From Alcanivorax sp. UBA4485 (GTDB lineage Bacteria; Pseudomonadota; Gammaproteobacteria; Pseudomonadales; Alcanivoracaceae): a stretch of DNA of 25,700 bases. Made by a program: the position numbers and the translations under genes. Below, piece after piece: positions 1-5,551 of the stretch. The notes under the pieces are model-generated. The model was not told the DNA's origin and searched no databases. It saw only the letters and a list, made by a program, of their open reading frames with translations. The stretch is from NCBI GenBank assembly GCA_002389055.1, contig DGNT01000217.1:1-25700 (forward strand), in the 5' to 3' direction. Within the stretch, counting starts at the first letter, position 1. Every line of letters starts with the position of its first letter.

Positions 1-1
1 C

Positions 2-67
2 GGCCAGTGGGCCTGGCCGATGGCCGCCGGCGCCCTGGTGCTGCTGGCCTGGGCCTGCCGGCGTTAG
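2..67 (+). CDS. C-terminal end of a membrane protein (truncated by window edge)
   Basis: The frame opening at base 2 encodes about 21 residues and stops at a TAG. The fragment has one hydrophobic stretch (A-A-G-A-L-V-L-L-A-W-A) followed by a short Arg-Arg tail, so it looks like the last transmembrane helix of a membrane protein. In related gammaproteobacteria the region upstream of hisE-tatABC holds ubiB and hisI. UbiB ends in transmembrane helices, so a UbiB C-terminus is one guess. The fragment is too short to prove identity, and another frame is also open to base 105. Confidence 0.35.
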   Translation, partial: GQWAWPMAAGALVLLAWACRR

Positions 68-99
68 ATATGTCCACGTTAGGGTCTGACGCCGGCCGG

Positions 100-108
100 T
101 GCTAAACT
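100..108 (+). promoter_or_regulatory. Candidate extended -10 element upstream of hisE
   Basis: TGCTAAACT resembles an extended -10 box (TGn followed by TAAACT) 22 bases before the hisE start. No convincing -35 box is visible, so this is a weak candidate. hisE-tatABC could equally be read through from upstream. Confidence 0.25.
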
Positions 109-129
109 GGCGCTGTATTTGGAGACACC

Positions 130-468
130 ATGTCCGATATCCTCAACCAGCTTCACCAGGTCCTGGAACAGCGCAAAGGCGCCGCGCCGGATTCGTCCTA
201 TGTGGCCAGCCTGTACGACAAGGGCCTGAACAAGATTCTCGAGAAGGTCGGCGAGGAAGCGGTGGAAACCCTGCTCGCCGCCCGTGACACCGACGCCGGC
301 GGAGACCCCAAGGCGCTGATCAACGAAACCGCCGACCTGTGGTTTCATTCGCTGATCATGCTGGCCCACCTGGGACTCGGTCCGGACCAGGTCCTGGCAG
401 AGCTGGAGCAACGCTTCGGCCTGTCCGGCCATGACGAAAAAGCCGCTCGTAGCGAGCGAGGAGACTAA
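130..468 (+). CDS. hisE: Phosphoribosyl-ATP pyrophosphatase
   Basis: This enzyme hydrolyses phosphoribosyl-ATP to phosphoribosyl-AMP and pyrophosphate, the second step of histidine biosynthesis in the cytoplasm. The 112-residue length is normal for stand-alone HisE. The all-alpha MazG-like metal site is visible: G-E-E-A-V-E at about residues 41-46, then E66-T-A-D69-L-W-F-H. The N-terminus L-N-Q-L-H-Q-V-L-E-Q-R-K is also typical. A GGAGA ribosome site lies just upstream of the ATG. The gene is two bases from tatA, giving the hisE-tatABC arrangement common in Pseudomonas and relatives. No hisI is visible between the upstream fragment and hisE. Confidence 0.95.
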   Translation: MSDILNQLHQVLEQRKGAAPDSSYVASLYDKGLNKILEKVGEEAVETLLAARDTDAGGDPKALINETADLWFHSLIMLAHLGLGPDQVLAELEQRFGLSGHDEKAARSERGD

Positions 469-470
469 CC

Positions 471-698
471 ATGTTTTCCGGTATCAGTATTTGGCAACTG
501 CTCATCATCCTGGCCATCATCGTGCTGCTGTTCGGCACCAAGAAACTGCGCAACATCGGCAACGACCTGGGCGGCGCGGTGAAAGGCTTCAAGGATTCGG
601 TCAAGGACGGCGAGGACGAGCAGAACAGCAAGCGCCTGGCCGACGACGACAGCGAACCGCACACCAGCAAGCAGGAAAAACACAAGGACCAGGTCTGA
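471..698 (+). CDS. tatA: Twin-arginine translocase subunit TatA
   Basis: TatA forms the oligomeric protein-conducting element of the Tat pathway, which exports folded proteins with twin-arginine signals across the inner membrane. The 75-residue protein has the expected layout: one transmembrane helix at about residues 6-20, the F21-G22 hinge, an amphipathic helix (K-K-L-R-N-I-G-N-D-L-G) to about residue 45, and a charged, low-complexity tail. A GAGGAG-like ribosome site overlaps the end of hisE. It is followed at once by tatB and tatC, so the three subunits should be co-expressed. Confidence 0.95.
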   Translation: MFSGISIWQLLIILAIIVLLFGTKKLRNIGNDLGGAVKGFKDSVKDGEDEQNSKRLADDDSEPHTSKQEKHKDQV

Positions 699-719
699 TA
701 CGCCACGGAGCAACGGCCC

Positions 720-1082
720 ATGTTTGATATCGGCTTTTCCGAACTGGCGTTGATTTCCATCATCGGTCTGGTGGTGCTGGGCCCCGAGCGTCTGCCCAAG
801 GCGGCGCGCACGGTGGGCTATTGGGTCGGCCGGGCACGCTCCACCTTCAGCCATCTGCGCAACGAGCTGGAGCGGGAAGCGCTGAACCAGGACATGCGCG
901 ACCGCATGGAAAAGCAGATGCGCGACATGGGCCTGGACGAGGACAGCATCCGCGAAGCCCGCGACAGCCTGCTGTCACCGGACGAAGTGGCCCACGCGCG
1001 GCGCCGCCCGGAAACCCTCGACCAGCCCGACCACCAGGACCACGGCCAGACGCCGGAGGCCGAGAAGAAGCCGAATGAGTGA
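720..1082 (+). CDS. tatB: Twin-arginine translocase subunit TatB
   Basis: TatB pairs with TatC to form the Tat substrate receptor in the inner membrane. The 120-residue protein starts M-F-D-I-G-F-S-E-L and has one membrane helix to about residue 20. The TatB-specific G21-P-E-R-L-P26 hinge follows, then a long amphipathic/coiled region and an acidic and His/Gln-rich tail. The GPERLP motif and greater length separate it from TatA. Its last codons overlap the tatC start by 8 bases, which suggests translational coupling. Confidence 0.95.
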   Translation: MFDIGFSELALISIIGLVVLGPERLPKAARTVGYWVGRARSTFSHLRNELEREALNQDMRDRMEKQMRDMGLDEDSIREARDSLLSPDEVAHARRRPETLDQPDHQDHGQTPEAEKKPNE

Positions 1083-1857
1083 AGAGCGCCGCGACGACCA
1101 ACGCCTCGATGATACGCCGCAAACCCTGGTCAGCCACCTGCTGGAACTGCGCAACCGCCTGCTGAAAACCCTGGTGGTGGTGCTGGTGATCTTCCTGGGG
1201 CTGTTCTATTTCTCCCGGGACCTCTACACCCTGGTGGCGCGCCCGCTGATGGACGCCATGCCGGAAGGCACCAACATGATCGCCACCGGCGTGGCGTCGC
1301 CCTTCCTGGCGCCGTTCAAACTGACGCTCTACCTGAGCATCTTCGTGGCGATGCCGTTTATTCTCCACCAGGCCTGGGCGTTCGTGGCGCCGGGCCTGTA
1401 CCGCCACGAGAAAAAGCTGGCGGTGCCGTTGCTGGCCAGCAGCGTGCTGCTGTTCTACGGCGGCGCGTCCTTCGCCTACTTCGTGGTCTTTCCGCTGATG
1501 TTCCAGTTCTTCACCACCATCGCCCCGGAAGGGGTGGCGGTGACCACCGACATCAGCAGTTATCTGGATTTCGTGCTCGCCCTGTTCCTGGCGTTCGGGG
1601 TCGCCTTCGAGCTGCCCATCGCCATCGTGCTGATGGTGGCCACCGGCATCACCACGGTGGAGAAACTGGCCGCGTCACGGGCCTATGTGGTGGTGGCCTG
1701 TTTCGTGATCGGCATGATGCTGACGCCACCGGACATCATCAGCCAGACCTTGCTGGCGGTGCCCATGTGGCTGCTGTTTGAAATCGGCCTGATCTTCGGC
1801 CGCCTGGTGCGCCGCCAGCAACTGGAGCGCGAAGAGGACAACGCCGAAAGCCGTTAG
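1075..1857 (+). CDS. tatC: Twin-arginine translocase subunit TatC
   Basis: TatC is the polytopic core that recognises twin-arginine signal peptides. The 260-residue length is typical. The conserved H21-L-L-E24-L-R26-N-R-L near the N-terminus precedes the first transmembrane segment (L-V-V-V-L-V-I-F-L-G-L-F-Y-F). Six membrane segments can be drawn, and the family stretches F-V-A-P-G-L-Y-x-H-E-K and F-x-F-G-V-A-F-E-L-P are present. The start overlaps tatB. The end carries an imperfect direct repeat across the stop codon, followed by a GC hairpin that may end the operon. Confidence 0.96.
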   Translation: MSEERRDDQRLDDTPQTLVSHLLELRNRLLKTLVVVLVIFLGLFYFSRDLYTLVARPLMDAMPEGTNMIATGVASPFLAPFKLTLYLSIFVAMPFILHQAWAFVAPGLYRHEKKLAVPLLASSVLLFYGGASFAYFVVFPLMFQFFTTIAPEGVAVTTDISSYLDFVLALFLAFGVAFELPIAIVLMVATGITTVEKLAASRAYVVVACFVIGMMLTPPDIISQTLLAVPMWLLFEIGLIFGRLVRRQQLEREEDNAESR

Positions 1858-1888
1858 CGCGGGAGAATAAGAGCCGTTAATGCGGGAG
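1849..1888 (+). repeat. Imperfect tandem direct repeat across the tatC stop
   Basis: Two 17-base copies, AGCCGTTAGCGCGGGAG at 1849-1865 and AGCCGTTAATGCGGGAG at 1872-1888, differ at two positions and lie 23 bases apart. The first copy includes the tatC stop codon. This looks like a small local duplication; no function is evident. Confidence 0.6.
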
Positions 1889-1892
1889 GAGG

Positions 1893-1916
1893 GGCCCGCC
1901 GGCGAAGCGGCGGGCC
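1893..1916. terminator. GC-rich hairpin between convergent tatC and DUF3332 genes
   Basis: GGCCCGCCG (1893-1901) and CGGCGGGCC (1908-1916) form a perfect 9-bp stem with a six-base loop. It lies between convergent genes, where a shared terminator would be expected. Neither strand has a clear U-tract after the stem, so intrinsic termination is uncertain. Confidence 0.5.
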
Positions 1917-1923
1917 GGCGTGC

Positions 1924-2388
1924 TTAACGGTTGAAGGTGGGCTTTTCGATGGCGACCAACGTCTGCTCGCCGTTCATTTGACGCACGATACCAGCATCGG
2001 TGTAGCGCAGGGTGTAGTCCGTGCTGACCCCACCGATGGTTTCCGTCACCGCCAGGGTGTCGTCCCCCACCGGGGTCAGCCGGGCCACGTTGCCCAGCCC
2101 GTCCGTGACATCCAGGGGCGCTTGCAGGGTAACCTTGGCGCCGGCACCGGAGATCGGGTTACTACCCGTCCAGTATTCAATCGAGTTGAACACCACCACA
2201 TCGCCCAGCAAAGTGAGGCCGTACACCGGCAGAATCCAGAAGCCGAACGAAATGCCCTGGTTCACCCACTTGTTGTTCGTCGCGGAGGCGTTCCAATCCT
2301 GAACGTTATCGAACAATGCGTTTTGCCCCAGGCAGCCGGTAAGCATCAGGCTGGAGGCACAAAGACCGGATAGCACGATTTTTTTCAT
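1924..2388 (-). CDS. DUF3332 family lipoprotein
   Basis: The 154-residue protein begins M-K-K-I-V-L-S-G-L-C and has a lipobox L-T-G-C, with the lipidated cysteine at residue 19. It should be an envelope lipoprotein. After the cysteine comes a hydrophobic segment (W-I-L-P-V-Y-G-L-T-L-L-G-D-V-V-V-F-N) and a Thr/Gly-rich beta-type C-terminal half. This pattern fits the uncharacterised DUF3332 family. The ATG at 2388 was chosen because AAGGAG lies 5 bases upstream; an in-frame GTG at 2394 would overlap that ribosome site. A perfect palindrome sits just before the ribosome site. The gene is downstream of dtd on the same strand, with 70 bases between. Function unknown. Confidence 0.85.
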   Translation of the reverse strand: MKKIVLSGLCASSLMLTGCLGQNALFDNVQDWNASATNNKWVNQGISFGFWILPVYGLTLLGDVVVFNSIEYWTGSNPISGAGAKVTLQAPLDVTDGLGNVARLTPVGDDTLAVTETIGGVSTDYTLRYTDAGIVRQMNGEQTLVAIEKPTFNR

Positions 2389-2404
2389 GACCACTCCTTG
2401 TTGT

Positions 2405-2419
2405 TGTCAGTATCTGACA
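2405..2419. promoter_or_regulatory. Perfect 15-bp palindrome, possible operator of the DUF3332 gene
   Basis: TGTCAG-TAT-CTGACA is a perfect inverted repeat (6-bp arms, 3-base centre) just upstream of the AAGGAG site of the DUF3332 lipoprotein gene. On the - strand a weak -10-like TAAGAT lies at 2425-2430, so the palindrome would cover the transcription start. It could bind a dimeric repressor. A short RNA hairpin is the alternative. Confidence 0.45.
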
Positions 2420-2458
2420 CCCTGATCTTACTACAGCAGCGCGCCGCGCCTAGCCCGG

Positions 2459-2896
2459 TTACAAATCGATGACAAAGCTCACCGGGCCGTCATTCACCAG
2501 GTGCACCTGCATGTCGGCGCCGAAGCGCCCGGTGGCCACCGGCACACCCTGCGCCGCCAACTCGGCCACGAACCGCTCATACAGATGCCGCCCCAGGGCC
2601 GGCTCCGCCGCGCCGGAGAAGCTGGGCCGGCGCCCCTTGCCGGTGTCCGCGGCGAGGGTGAACTGCGACACCACCAACGCGGCGCCGCCGGCATCGCGCA
2701 CGTCCAGATTCATCTTGCCGTCCGCGTCGCCGAACATCCGGTAACCGGCCACCCGCTCCGCGAGGCGCCGGGCGGTGGTCTCATCGTCGTCTCGGCCGAC
2801 CCCCACCAGAACCAGCATGCCGGCGTCGATGCGGCCCACGGTTTCCGACGCCACCGCCACCCGGGCCGTGGTGACACGCTGCAATAGCACTCTCAT
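2459..2896 (-). CDS. dtd: D-aminoacyl-tRNA deacylase
   Basis: Dtd removes D-amino acids (and glycine) mischarged on tRNA, a cytoplasmic proofreading step. From the ATG at 2896 the protein is 145 residues, the standard bacterial length. The two signature motifs are present: S77-Q-F-T-L-A82 and the Gly-cisPro motif N135-D-G137-P138-V-S-F. The stretch G-K-M-N-L-D-V (residues 60-66) is also typical. The start was chosen at M-R-V-L-L-Q-R-V because GGGAGG precedes it by 4 bases; a longer reading frame upstream has no support. It is divergent from the APE operon and shares its AT-rich upstream region. Confidence 0.95.
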   Translation of the reverse strand: MRVLLQRVTTARVAVASETVGRIDAGMLVLVGVGRDDDETTARRLAERVAGYRMFGDADGKMNLDVRDAGGAALVVSQFTLAADTGKGRRPSFSGAAEPALGRHLYERFVAELAAQGVPVATGRFGADMQVHLVNDGPVSFVIDL

Positions 2897-2954
2897 TTCG
2901 CCTCCCTCGTTGTCGGTCCGCGCCATGGGCCGCGTGTGTGGGCCATGGCCGGTA

Positions 2955-2987
2955 TGTATAATCGCGGTCTAATTATTATATCGATTA
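2955..2987. promoter_or_regulatory. AT-rich divergent promoter region of the APE operon and dtd
   Basis: A sharp AT-rich island stands out from GC-rich surroundings. On the + strand TGTATAAT contains a consensus -10 box at 2957-2962, placing a start near 2969. On the - strand another TATAAT (2975-2980, read as ATTATA on +) could serve dtd. Inverted repeats TAATCG (2959-2964) and CGATTA (2982-2987) are separated by 17 bases. No good -35 box is visible for either direction, which would fit an activator-dependent or regulated promoter. Motif positions are seen; use as a promoter is inferred. Confidence 0.55.
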
Positions 2988-3009
2988 CCGGCCGCCACGC
3001 CGCGGCCGG
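2988..3009 (+). other. Leader hairpin ahead of the APE operon
   Basis: CCGGCCGC (2988-2995) pairs perfectly with GCGGCCGG (3002-3009) around a six-base loop and is followed by CCTTTATT. It lies between the putative -10 box and the first APE gene. It might act as an attenuator or an mRNA stability element; the short, broken U-run makes strong termination doubtful. Confidence 0.4.
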
Positions 3010-3031
3010 CCTTTATTCGCATCGGGGAAAC

Positions 3032-3739
3032 ATGCCTGAATTCGCCATCACACTGGCCCGCTGGGCGGCTTGGGCGCCGGGCCTGGAAAGCGAGACGGAC
3101 TGGGCACACTGGGATGGCGAGCCGCCTCAGGGGCCGGCGGTGCCGGACCTGTCCTGGCTGCCGCCCATGCAGCGGCGGCGCCTTCCAGCGCTGGCCCGGG
3201 GCGTCTTCCACGTGGCGCGCCAGGCCGGCGGCGACGACGTCGACCGGCTCCCCACCGTGCTCGCCTCCGCCCATGGTGAACTCAGCCGCACCCTGGGTTT
3301 GTTGAACGACCTGGCGGAGAATGAGCCGCTGTCACCGGCGGCCTTCAGTTTATCGGTGCACAACGCGGTCAGCGGGCAACTGAGCATCGCCCTGGGCAAC
3401 CGGGCGCCGGCCAGCTGCGTGGCCCTGGCCGGCGACGGCATCAGCACCGCGCTGCTCGAGGCCCAGTGCCTGGCCGGCCCCGGCGGCGACGCCCTGGTGG
3501 TAATCTACGAAGCGCCGCTGCCGGAACAATACCGGCCCTATCAGGAAAGCGACGCCTTTCCCTGGGCGCTGGCCCTGCGTCTGGGCGCCACCGGCACCAA
3601 CTATCGCCTGAGCCGACGGCCCGGCAGCGGCGGCCCCGCCAACCAGGGTCCGGCGCTGGCCCGCTTCCTGGCCGCCGGCGATGCCGACCTGACCCTGCGC
3701 GGGCCACGCTCCGACTGGCGGTGGACCCGGGATGAGTGA
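3032..3739 (+). CDS. Beta-ketoacyl synthase-like chain-length factor of APE synthesis (ApeC type)
   Basis: This 235-residue protein matches the short beta-ketoacyl synthase-like family (Ketoacyl-synt_2) found at the head of aryl polyene clusters. The family stretch S101-P-A-A-F-S-L-S-V-H110-N-A-V-S-G is clear, as is E-A-Q-C-L-A-G-P-G-G-D-A-L-V-V-I-Y. It is about half the length of a full ketosynthase and has no Cys active-site loop. It should therefore not condense on its own, but partner a true ketosynthase encoded later in the operon and influence chain length, as reported for ApeC with ApeO. The ATG at 3032 is preceded by GGGGAA. The upstream in-frame extension crosses the promoter region and was rejected. 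It is the first gene of the operon and overlaps the next by 8 bases. Confidence 0.85.
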   Translation: MPEFAITLARWAAWAPGLESETDWAHWDGEPPQGPAVPDLSWLPPMQRRRLPALARGVFHVARQAGGDDVDRLPTVLASAHGELSRTLGLLNDLAENEPLSPAAFSLSVHNAVSGQLSIALGNRAPASCVALAGDGISTALLEAQCLAGPGGDALVVIYEAPLPEQYRPYQESDAFPWALALRLGATGTNYRLSRRPGSGGPANQGPALARFLAAGDADLTLRGPRSDWRWTRDE

Positions 3740-4550
3740 CAGCGCCCCTCGCTGGTGGCGCCTGATCGGCACCGCCCTCAGTTTTACCGCCTTCGGCCTG
3801 GGCGCGCTGGTGCTCGCCGTGCCGATCACCCTCAACCGGCTTTTGCCCGGCCCGGCACCCGCCCGGGCACGGCGCGGACAGTATCTGGTGCACCGGGCGT
3901 TCCGCCTGCACCTGTGGCTGATGGAAACCCTGGGCGTGATGCGCTGCCGGGTGGACGGCGCCGAACGCCTCAACGGCAAGGGCCAGCTGGTGATCGCCAA
4001 CCACCCCAGCCTGATCGACGTGGTGTGCCTGATCGCCCAGCTGCGCCACGCCAACTGCATCGTCAAAGCCCAGCTGTGGCTCAACCCCTTCACGCGGGGC
4101 CCGGTCAGCGGCGCCGGCTACATCAGCAATCGCGATTCCGCGCAAATGGTCGACGAGGCGGTGGCCTGGCTGCGCGGCGGCGGCACCATGGTGATCTTCC
4201 CGGAAGGCACCCGCACCCGGCCCAACAGGCCGCCCCGGTTTCAGCGCGGCGCCGCCAATATCGCGTTGCGCGCCGATTGCCGGCTGACACCGGTGCGGGT
4301 CCGCTGCACCCCCACCACCCTGACCAAGGCGGAGCCCTGGTACCGAATTCCGCCGCGCCGCTTCCTTATCCACCTTCAAGTGGGCGAGGATATCGAGCTG
4401 GGCCCGTTTCTTGACGATGGCGTCACGCCCATGGCGGTGCGCCGTTTGACCCACTATCTGGAACAGCTATTCACGCAGGAGACCGACGCCCATGAGCGAC
4501 AACCTGGAACAGGACCTCAAGCAACTGATCATCAGCACCCTGGATCTTGA
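3732..4550 (+). CDS. PlsC-like 1-acyl-glycerol-3-phosphate-type acyltransferase
   Basis: The 272-residue protein is a PlsC-family acyltransferase with one N-terminal membrane helix at about residues 15-37. The catalytic block is N90-H91-P-S-L-I-D96 (the HX4D motif), and the substrate-binding block is F156-P-E-G-T-R161. In APE clusters such an acyltransferase (ApeD position) is expected to help attach the polyene, or an associated acyl chain, to a lipid at the inner membrane. Its last 59 bases overlap the following ACP gene in another frame, an unusually long overlap; the Gln/His/Pro-rich tail in that overlap is probably not structured. A role in general phospholipid synthesis is possible but less likely in this context. 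Confidence 0.88.
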   Translation: MSDSAPRWWRLIGTALSFTAFGLGALVLAVPITLNRLLPGPAPARARRGQYLVHRAFRLHLWLMETLGVMRCRVDGAERLNGKGQLVIANHPSLIDVVCLIAQLRHANCIVKAQLWLNPFTRGPVSGAGYISNRDSAQMVDEAVAWLRGGGTMVIFPEGTRTRPNRPPRFQRGAANIALRADCRLTPVRVRCTPTTLTKAEPWYRIPPRRFLIHLQVGEDIELGPFLDDGVTPMAVRRLTHYLEQLFTQETDAHERQPGTGPQATDHQHPGS

Positions 4551-4749
4551 GGACATCCACAGCGACGACATCGACAGCGAAGCGCCGTTGTTCGGAGACG
4601 GCCTGGGCCTGGATTCCATTGATGCCCTGGAGCTGGGCCTGGCGGTATCCAAACAATACGACATAAAAATAGACGCGGACGACGAAGCCACCCGCCGCCA
4701 TTTCGCGAGCGTGCGCGCGCTGGCCGATCTGATCCGCGAACACGGATGA
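4492..4749 (+). CDS. Acyl carrier protein 1 of the APE cluster (ApeE type)
   Basis: This 85-residue acidic protein has a four-helix ACP pattern with the phosphopantetheine attachment motif G-L-D-S42-I-D-A-L-E-L. Ser42 would carry the prosthetic arm that holds the aryl starter or the growing polyene. An AGGAG ribosome site lies about 10 bases before the ATG, inside the acyltransferase gene. It overlaps the second ACP gene by 4 bases (ATGA). Two adjacent, different ACPs are a hallmark of APE clusters. No phosphopantetheinyl transferase gene is seen in the window, so activation must come from elsewhere. Confidence 0.92.
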   Translation: MSDNLEQDLKQLIISTLDLEDIHSDDIDSEAPLFGDGLGLDSIDALELGLAVSKQYDIKIDADDEATRRHFASVRALADLIREHG

Positions 4750-5003
4750 ACACGATGCAAAGCTACGACGATATTTTCCCTCTGGTGCGCGACATCCTGG
4801 TGGAGATGTTCGAACTGGAGCCCGAGCAGATACAGCCAGCAACCCGGCTTTACGAAGACCTGGACATCGACAGCATCGATGCCGTGGACATTGTCGTGAA
4901 GCTCAAGGAAGTCACCGGGCGCAAGGTCAAACCCGAGGATTTCAAAACCGTGCGCACCATCGACGATGTGGTCCGCGCGGTACAGAATCTGCTGGAAGAC
5001 TAG
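4746..5003 (+). CDS. Acyl carrier protein 2 of the APE cluster (ApeF type)
   Basis: This second 85-residue ACP carries D-I-D-S43-I-D-A-V-D-I, with Ser43 as the likely phosphopantetheine site. It differs clearly from the first ACP (for example M-F-E-L-E-P-E-Q-I-Q near the N-terminus and R-K-V-K-P-E-D-F-K after the motif), so the two probably have different partners or substrates rather than being a recent duplicate. It is translationally coupled to its neighbour by an ATGA overlap and followed 2 bases later by the membrane protein gene. Confidence 0.92.
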   Translation: MNTMQSYDDIFPLVRDILVEMFELEPEQIQPATRLYEDLDIDSIDAVDIVVKLKEVTGRKVKPEDFKTVRTIDDVVRAVQNLLED

Positions 5004-5005
5004 TC

Positions 5006-5551
5006 TTGCGCCGGACGCTGATCGCGGTACTGGTCGGCGCCACCCTGGCCTACCCGCCGGCGGTGTACTTCGGCCTGCGTCATCTGCCGCCGCAGGCCCT
5101 GGCGGCGGCGCTGGCGGCGCTGATCGGCCTGCGCCTGCTGCTCGACCGCCGCGGCCACTGGCTGCCGGTGGGCGCCGCGCTGCTGGTTTTCAGCCTGGTG
5201 GCGGTGCTGCGCGGTGACGCGGTCACGCTGCGCTTTTACCCGGTGCTGGTGAATCTGGCGATGCTGGTACTGTTCGCCGCCAGCCTGTACCGTCCGCCGT
5301 CGTTGATCGAACGGCTGGCGCGCCTGCGCGAACCGGACCTGCCGCCGGAGGGGGTACGCTACACGCGCCGCGTCACCCAGCTCTGGTGCCTGTTCTTCGT
5401 GCTGAATGGCAGCGTGGCGCTGTACACCGCCTTGTTCACCAGCCTGGCGACCTGGACACTGTACAACGGCTTTATCGCCTATCTGTTGATGGGCACCCTG
5501 TTCGCCGTCGAGCTGTTGTGCCGAACCCACTTGCGAAAACGCCAGCCCTGA
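5006..5551 (+). CDS. COG4648-type integral membrane protein (ApeG position)
   Basis: The 181-residue protein is strongly hydrophobic, with about six possible membrane segments (near residues 5-24, 27-45, 55-72, 76-94, 128-150 and 153-174). It resembles the COG4648 family of uncharacterised membrane proteins that recur in aryl polyene clusters between the ACPs and the AMP-ligase. Its biochemical role is unknown; transfer or flipping of a lipid-linked product is only a guess. The start is a TTG two bases after the ACP stop, with a GGAAG ribosome site in the ACP 3' end. No in-frame ATG fits. The stop overlaps the ligase start by one base. Confidence 0.75.
   Translation: MRRTLIAVLVGATLAYPPAVYFGLRHLPPQALAAALAALIGLRLLLDRRGHWLPVGAALLVFSLVAVLRGDAVTLRFYPVLVNLAMLVLFAASLYRPPSLIERLARLREPDLPPEGVRYTRRVTQLWCLFFVLNGSVALYTALFTSLATWTLYNGFIAYLLMGTLFAVELLCRTHLRKRQP

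Noticed and set aside
2936..3031. Upstream extension of the first APE gene
   Set aside because: It would translate through the TATAAT region and the leader hairpin; the ATG at 3032 has a good ribosome site and matches the family start.
3441..4454. Long - strand open frame (337 codons) opposite the first two APE genes
   Set aside because: Antisense shadow of GC-rich coding sequence: Arg/Gly/His-rich, no domain, while the + strand frames carry clear family motifs.
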